Program-made: the position numbers and the translations under genes
Part shown: positions 59,340-64,000 of the stretch, one piece after another
Layout: every line of letters starts with the position of its first letter
Position numbering within the stretch: the first letter of the stretch is position 1
Notes under the pieces: model-generated
What the model was told of the DNA's origin: nothing
Database searches by the model: none
What the model saw: the letters and a program-made list of their open reading frames with translations, nothing else
Origin: Terriglobia bacterium
Lineage (GTDB): Bacteria > Acidobacteriota > Terriglobia > Acidiferrales > UBA7541
Length of the DNA: 64,000 nt
Direction of reading: 5' to 3'
Assembly: GCA_020072785.1 (NCBI GenBank)
Contig: JAIQGG010000002.1
Location: forward strand, 1,532,697 to 1,596,696

Positions 59340-61136
59340 ATGATTTTTCATCGGAACGGCATGACACCCGCAGGCCGCGGGCGACTGAAGGCTGCGGGCC
59401 GCTTGTTTCTCTGCGGCGTGCTGACGCTCCAGCTTTGCGGCGCACCGCTGGGCCGCGCGGCCAACGATTCTCGCGCACAGTTGCCTCCCCCCGATGCCCT
59501 CCTGCAGACCATGAAGGGCGAACTGACGCGCGCCACCAAGGAACTGGGCAAGAACGATCCCGCGCCGTACTTCCTGAGCTATACGGTGTACGACCAGAAC
59601 CTGGTCGTACTCGTGGGAGCCTTCGGCAGCTTGCTGACCAATGCCGCCGTGCAGCGGCGGCAGGCCGATGTGTCCATGCGCGTGGGTTCGCCCGCGCTGG
59701 ACAATACGCACGGGCAAAGCCGCCCCTCGGGGATGACTTCCGGAACCCTGCCTCTGGGCGACAACCCCGACGCCATCGCGCGCGTCCTGTGGGAGCTCAC
59801 CGACCGGGAATACAAGCGCGCCGCGCCCGCGTTCCTCAACGTCAAAACCAACATTGCAGTGCGCGCCGAGGAAGAGGACAAATCGCCGGACTTTTCGAAA
59901 GACATCCCGCAGTACCGCACCGGTGTCGAGGGGGTGGCGCCGGGATTCGACCACGCCGCCTGGGAAGGTGAAGTGCGGCGGCTGTCCGCGGCGTTCCGCA
60001 AATACCCCGAGGTGTACTCGGCGGTGGTGGTGCTGCAGGTACAAGGCTCGACGTCGCGGCTGGTATCGAGCGAAGGCAGCATGATCGTTTCGCCGAGCGC
60101 TTCGGCACGGCTGATCATCCAGGCGCAGACGCGCGCCGACGACGGCATGGAACTGCTGCGGGTGGAAACGTTTCAGGCGCCGACCCCGGCGGAGCTTCCG
60201 GCCGAGGGCGAACTGCTCGGGAAGATCGAGCGCGTGGCGGTGGACCTGCAGGCGCTGCGCAAGGCGCCTGTCGCCGAGCCCTTCGCCGGGCCGGCCATGC
60301 TCTCCGGGCGCGCGGCCGCGGTCTTCTTCCATGAAGTGCTGGGGCACCGGCTGGAAGGCCACCGCCAGCGCGACGAGGACGAAGGCCAGACCTTCACCAA
60401 GAAGGTGGGACAGGAAATCCTGCCGAAGTTTCTCAGCGTCATCGACGACCCGACGACGCGGCAACTCAACGGGGTGAAGCTGGCCGGCAGCTACGATTTC
60501 GACGACGAAGGGGTAGCGGCGCAGCGGGTCGAGGTCATCCAGAACGGGGTGCTGAAAAATTTTCTGATGTCGCGCATGCCCATCACGGGCTTCGAAAAAT
60601 CGAATGGGCACGGGCGCAACCAGCCCGGGCTCATGCCCACCGGACGGCAAGGCAATCTGCTGGTCACGTCCACGCAGACGTTGCCGGACTCCGAGCTGCG
60701 CAAGCGCTTCTTGGAGGAAGTGAAGAAACAGGGAAAGCCCTACGGCCTGTACTTTGACGACGTACAGGGGGGCTTCACGCTGACCTCGCGCGCTCTGCCG
60801 CAGGCTTTCCAGGTTCTCCCGGTGATGGTCTATCGCGTGTATGCGGACGGGCGGCCGGACGAACTGGTGCGCGGCGTGGACATCGTGGGCACGCCGCTGG
60901 CAGCGCTGACGCGCATCCTGGTCACCGGCGACAAGCCGCAGGTGTTCAACGGGGTTTGCGGGGCGGAGTCCGGCAACGTGCCGGTGTCCGCGGCCGCTCC
61001 CGCCATGCTTTTCTCGGAGATGGAAGTGCAGAAGCGCGCGCATTCGCACACGCGGCCGCCCATCTTGCCTCCCCCCGGGTTTGAGACGCCCGCCGCGGGC
61101 CACGACGCAACGCCGAAGCCGGAGGTAAAGCCGTGA
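59340..61136 (+). CDS. Exported TldD-like metalloprotease
   Basis: 598 residues from ATG 59340 (TGGAG nine bases upstream). A signal-peptide-like N-terminus (LKAAGRLFLCGVLTLQLCGA) is followed by the TldD/PmbA N-domain and the catalytic zinc motif HEVLGH (in FFHEVLGHRLEGH). The C-terminal domain ends with GVCGAESGNVPVSAAAPAML. Cytoplasmic TldD/E processes microcin B17 and CcdA in E. coli; here an export signal suggests an envelope role. It overlaps the next gene by 4 bases. Confidence 0.87.
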   Translation: MIFHRNGMTPAGRGRLKAAGRLFLCGVLTLQLCGAPLGRAANDSRAQLPPPDALLQTMKGELTRATKELGKNDPAPYFLSYTVYDQNLVVLVGAFGSLLTNAAVQRRQADVSMRVGSPALDNTHGQSRPSGMTSGTLPLGDNPDAIARVLWELTDREYKRAAPAFLNVKTNIAVRAEEEDKSPDFSKDIPQYRTGVEGVAPGFDHAAWEGEVRRLSAAFRKYPEVYSAVVVLQVQGSTSRLVSSEGSMIVSPSASARLIIQAQTRADDGMELLRVETFQAPTPAELPAEGELLGKIERVAVDLQALRKAPVAEPFAGPAMLSGRAAAVFFHEVLGHRLEGHRQRDEDEGQTFTKKVGQEILPKFLSVIDDPTTRQLNGVKLAGSYDFDDEGVAAQRVEVIQNGVLKNFLMSRMPITGFEKSNGHGRNQPGLMPTGRQGNLLVTSTQTLPDSELRKRFLEEVKKQGKPYGLYFDDVQGGFTLTSRALPQAFQVLPVMVYRVYADGRPDELVRGVDIVGTPLAALTRILVTGDKPQVFNGVCGAESGNVPVSAAAPAMLFSEMEVQKRAHSHTRPPILPPPGFETPAAGHDATPKPEVKP

Positions 61137-62842
61137 AGATCACGCAACGCACTCTGGCTCTTATGACGTTCGCTCTCCTGCTGGCCGCGGCGGCGCCGCT
61201 GCGCGCCGCGAACACCCCGGCCGCGGGCACGCCGGACGCCGCCGCAGAAGCACGAGTCGCGGCCGCCGCCGATCCCCTGCTGGAAGCGCTGCTGACGGAA
61301 CTGGAGCGCTCCAAAGCGCACTTGAAGATGGAGCAGGTGCAGGCCCCCTATTACATCGAATACCGCGTCCACGACGTGCACGACTTTTACGTGGAGGCGG
61401 CCTTCGGAGCAGAGCGCGAGGAACAGAACATGCGCGGGCGGGTCCTGCGGGTGGTGGTACGGATCGGGGATTACAAGCAGGACAGCTTCTTCGGCCAGGG
61501 TGTCGGAGAGACGACATTTCTGCCTCTGGACAACGACCCGATCGCGCTGCGCCACCAGATCTGGCTGGCCACCGACGAAGCCTACAAGGCCGCCGGGGAA
61601 TCGCTCACCGAGAAGCAGGCGTACATGAAGCAGTTCGCTACGGACGCCAATCCAGTGGACGACTTTGCGCGGGCGACGCCGGTGACGGCGCTCGGCCCCC
61701 TGGCGGCGCTGGCGGCGGATGCTCCCACCTGGCGCAAGACCCTGGAGGACGCCACCAACCTCTACCGCCAATATCCCGCCGTGCAGTCGCTCTCCGGCTC
61801 GGCGCGCTTCGCAGCCATCAACGAGTATTTCGTGAATTCTGAAGGGACGGTCACGCGCTCCGGCCGCAGCACCTACACCGTGACCATCGGCGGTTCCACG
61901 CAGGCTGCCGACGGCATGCGCCTCTCGCGCAGTCCCTACTGGACCGTGGGCCGCCCGGAAGAGCTGCCGACGCGCGAGGCGCTTCTCGCGGATACGAAGA
62001 AAACCCTGGAGACTCTGGTGGCCCTGCGCGAAGCGCCCATCGCCGAAGAGGAATACCACGGTCCGGTCCTGTTCGCCGCGGACGCCGCCGATGACATGTT
62101 CGCGGGGCTCGTGGGTGGCAATATTCTCGGGCGCAAACCGCAGCCCGGCAGCCCCAAGCGCACTACCGGCGCGTTCGACACCAGCTACAAGGGGCGCGTG
62201 CTGCCGGCCTTTCTCACCGTTGTGGACGATCCCACAGTGCAGCAATTCCAGGGCCAGAGCCTCGTGGGCAGCTACGCAGTGGACAGCGAGGGGGTGCGAG
62301 CGCAGGCGGTCACCGCGGTGGACAAGGGAATCCTGGTCAGCTATCTGCTCGGGCGCATGCCCATTCGCGACTTCCCCGCTTCCAACGGGCACGGGCGCAC
62401 CGGGCCCGGCGGCATCCCCCAGCCGAGCATCGGCAATCTGTTCATCCGCACGTCGCAGCCGCAGGGCGCCACAGCGCTGCGGGAGCAGGTGATAGAGATG
62501 GTGCGGGCAGAGGGCAAGCCCTACGGCTATCGTGTGGAGACGCTGGGGCCCGGGAACTCGCCGCGGCTGCTCTACCGCATCTACGAAAAGGACGGGCACG
62601 AAGAACTCGTGCGCGGCGCCGTCTTCAGCGAACTGGACATCCGCACGCTGCGCAACAACCTGGTCGCCGCGGGCGATGATCCGCTGGTGAGCAACCGCGC
62701 CAGCGGGCTGCCCGCGGCGATCATCAGCCCGTCCGTGCTCTTCGACGAGTTGGAAGTGAAGCGTGCCGATACCAGCAAAGACAAACTCCCGGATTATCCG
62801 CCGCCGCCCTTTGCGTCCGCCGCGGCCAGCAGCAAAAAATGA
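61133..62842 (+). CDS. Exported TldE/PmbA-like partner, catalytic motif absent
   Basis: 569 residues, GTG start at 61133 (GTGA overlap with the upstream stop). Signal peptide ITQRTLALMTFALLLAAAAP. It is a paralogue of the upstream protein, with matching GSYAVDSEGV, LLGRMPIRDF and SNGHGR segments, but the region aligning with HEVLGH reads AADDMF, so it cannot bind zinc there. TldD/TldE form a heterodimer in which only TldD is catalytic; the same division of labour is expected here. A PASTA-protein gene overlaps its stop by 4 bases. Confidence 0.85.
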   Translation: MKITQRTLALMTFALLLAAAAPLRAANTPAAGTPDAAAEARVAAAADPLLEALLTELERSKAHLKMEQVQAPYYIEYRVHDVHDFYVEAAFGAEREEQNMRGRVLRVVVRIGDYKQDSFFGQGVGETTFLPLDNDPIALRHQIWLATDEAYKAAGESLTEKQAYMKQFATDANPVDDFARATPVTALGPLAALAADAPTWRKTLEDATNLYRQYPAVQSLSGSARFAAINEYFVNSEGTVTRSGRSTYTVTIGGSTQAADGMRLSRSPYWTVGRPEELPTREALLADTKKTLETLVALREAPIAEEEYHGPVLFAADAADDMFAGLVGGNILGRKPQPGSPKRTTGAFDTSYKGRVLPAFLTVVDDPTVQQFQGQSLVGSYAVDSEGVRAQAVTAVDKGILVSYLLGRMPIRDFPASNGHGRTGPGGIPQPSIGNLFIRTSQPQGATALREQVIEMVRAEGKPYGYRVETLGPGNSPRLLYRIYEKDGHEELVRGAVFSELDIRTLRNNLVAAGDDPLVSNRASGLPAAIISPSVLFDELEVKRADTSKDKLPDYPPPPFASAAASSKK

Positions 62843-63723
62843 GCAGCGCCGACGATCCTCGAGTGCCGCCCGACGAGCCGCCCGGTTCGGAGCTGGAAAC
62901 TTCGCCCGAGCCGGACTCCGAGGAGTTGCCGAAGCCGTGGTTCGCAGCGGCCCCCGCAGCGCCTCCCGATTCCGGGGCCGATTCCGGGGCCGAACCCGAG
63001 GGCATGACCCTGCGGCAGCGCCTGGAATGGCTGACCCGCGTGGCCCTGCTCGTTTTTATCCTGGCATCCGCGGCATTCCTCAGCGCCATCACCGCCATGC
63101 GCATCGCCATCCACGGGCGTGAAGTGGCCATGCCCAATCTGGTCGGGAAAAACGTGGCCGAGGCCGACCATCTCCTGCGTTCGAGCGGACTGCTTCTCCG
63201 CGTCGCCGATCGCATTTACAGCGATCTGCCGATCAACGTCGTCGTGCGCCAGACACCGCCTCCGGGCATGCAAATGAAGGTTTCCCAGCAGGCCCACGTG
63301 ATCCTCAGCCTGGGCCAGCGCCAGCTCTCCATCCCGGCTCTGGAAGGCAAATCGCTCCGCGCCTCACGCATCGAGCTGCTGCGCGGCGGTTTGCAGATCG
63401 GAGAAGTCTCCAGCATTTCGCTGCCAGAGGCCACCGGGGACACCGTGCTTATCCAAGATCCACGGCCGGGGAACGGAGCAGCCACGCCGCGGGTGAATGT
63501 GCTGGTCGCGCAGCCTTCGGGGGAGTCCGCATACGTCATGCCCACGCTTACCGGACTGAGCGAAGCGGAAGCCGCCCGGCTCCTCAGCCAGGCGCCCCTG
63601 CACTACCAAGCCAACTACGTGGCCGCCCCGCAGTGGCCGCACGGCGCGGTCATCGAGCAGACCCCCTCCGCCGGGGCGCGCATCACGGTCTCCGCCACGG
63701 TCGAGCTGACCGTGGCCAATTAG
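62839..63723 (+). CDS. PASTA-domain membrane protein
   Basis: 294 residues. An acidic Pro/Glu/Ser-rich N-terminal ~60 residues face the cytoplasm, one helix follows (VALLVFILASAAFLSAITAM), then three PASTA domains (about 95-160, 165-232, 235-294; AMPNLVGKNVAEADHLL, VMPTLTGLSEAEAARLL). PASTA domains bind peptidoglycan in Ser/Thr kinases and PBPs, but there is no kinase domain here. It is coupled by ATGA to the TldE-like gene. Confidence 0.88.
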   Translation: MSSADDPRVPPDEPPGSELETSPEPDSEELPKPWFAAAPAAPPDSGADSGAEPEGMTLRQRLEWLTRVALLVFILASAAFLSAITAMRIAIHGREVAMPNLVGKNVAEADHLLRSSGLLLRVADRIYSDLPINVVVRQTPPPGMQMKVSQQAHVILSLGQRQLSIPALEGKSLRASRIELLRGGLQIGEVSSISLPEATGDTVLIQDPRPGNGAATPRVNVLVAQPSGESAYVMPTLTGLSEAEAARLLSQAPLHYQANYVAAPQWPHGAVIEQTPSAGARITVSATVELTVAN

Positions 63724-63822
63724 AAGTCCGCTCCTACCTGCAAAGATCGAAGAGAGATTCCTCGATTCGTCCGGAATGCCGGTGTTCTGTCTGCCGCCGT
63801 GCTATTCAGGAATAGCTCTGAT

Positions 63823-63874
63823 TGCGCGAAGCCCCGCTTCCCTTCCAATTTGCAAATCGTCTGCGCTTCGCGCA
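63823..63874. repeat. Distant inverted repeat upstream of the last gene
   Basis: TGCGCGAAGC (63823-63832) and GCTTCGCGCA (63865-63874) are a perfect 10-bp inverted repeat with a 32-base loop in the 246 bases between the PASTA gene and the next start. Possible leader structure or protein-binding site. Confidence 0.35.
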
Positions 63875-63969
63875 TGATTACACTTTTGTTTGGCGTTTTC
63901 TTAGGCCATTTGTGCGCCGGGGCGGCGGGTGCCGGCCGGCGCGGCCCATTCTGAGGATCGAGGAGTTTC

Positions 63970-64000
63970 ATGGACAAGCCAGCGAAGATCGCCGCGCCGA
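63970..64000 (+). CDS. Start of a gene running off the right edge
   Basis: ATG 63970 is preceded by AGGAG at a spacing of four to five bases, and ten codons (MDKPAKIAAP) are visible before the window ends. The identity cannot be determined. Confidence 0.5.
   Translation, partial: MDKPAKIAAP

Noticed and set aside
59127-62599. Long minus-strand frames opposite the TldD/TldE-like genes
   Set aside because: Composition typical of GC-rich shadows (Arg, Gly, His); the plus-strand frames carry the family motifs.

Overview
The window looks like a chromosomal segment of a GC-rich, diderm, non-photosynthetic bacterium, most probably an acidobacterium. That assignment is an inference from gene content and layout: a pilB-pilT-pilC-pilS type IV pilus block, an era-corC-ybeY-ybeZ block, an LPS and outer-membrane lipid set (LptE, Mla system, heptose-phosphate adenylyltransferase), CarD next to the Tsa genes, and an exported TldD/TldE pair. 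No marker gene was compared against a database.

Layout. 1-5.2 kb (minus): type IV pilus genes pilB, pilT, pilC and a left-truncated pilS. 5.4-9.8 kb (plus): an unusual helix-hairpin-helix DNA glycosylase, then an NtrY/NtrX-type two-component pair. 10.1-16.2 kb: a secreted protein of unknown function, the era/corC/ybeY/ybeZ operon (minus) and a CapA-family protein. 16.2-24 kb: a Ycf46-like AAA ATPase diverging from rpsT, then a long minus-strand run (holA, lptE, an Asd-like protein, pssA, psd, a YdcH-type small protein, rimI, tsaB). 24.2-29.7 kb: carD facing hyuB-hyuA, then tsaD. 29.8-35.6 kb: galU, an FmdB-type zinc ribbon protein, rsmI, a PilZ protein, dusB, a YhaM-like nuclease and a PpiC isomerase. 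35.6-43.9 kb: mfd, hldE C-domain, a hydrolase-membrane fusion, a geranylgeranyl-reductase family enzyme, an XRE regulator and a glycine-zipper protein. 44-46.1 kb: a class A beta-lactamase-like gene directly behind tRNA-Leu(CAA), a gene-poor stretch and a GNAT gene. 46.5-53.1 kb: an LplT-like transporter and an apparent polyphosphate-related island (CHAD-HD fusion, SixA, Ppx/GppA, two tandem thymidylate-kinase-like proteins). 53.3-56.2 kb: mlaE-mlaF-mlaD. 56.4-64 kb: a candidate structured RNA, aroC, def, fmt, exported tldD/tldE, a PASTA membrane protein and the first codons of another gene.

Most of the window is housekeeping: translation quality (tsaB, tsaD, rimI, dusB, rsmI, ybeY, era, def, fmt, rpsT), phospholipid and envelope homeostasis (pssA, psd, LplT-like, Mla, LptE), replication and repair (holA, mfd, glycosylase) and pilus motility. 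Genes are tightly packed with frequent 1-4 nt overlaps, so translational coupling is common. The least ordinary items are the polyphosphate-like island with paired P-loop kinases (one with Arg in place of the Walker A Lys), a family of short palindromic repeats at three loci, a folded RNA candidate ahead of aroC, and a dusB reading frame without a standard start codon.
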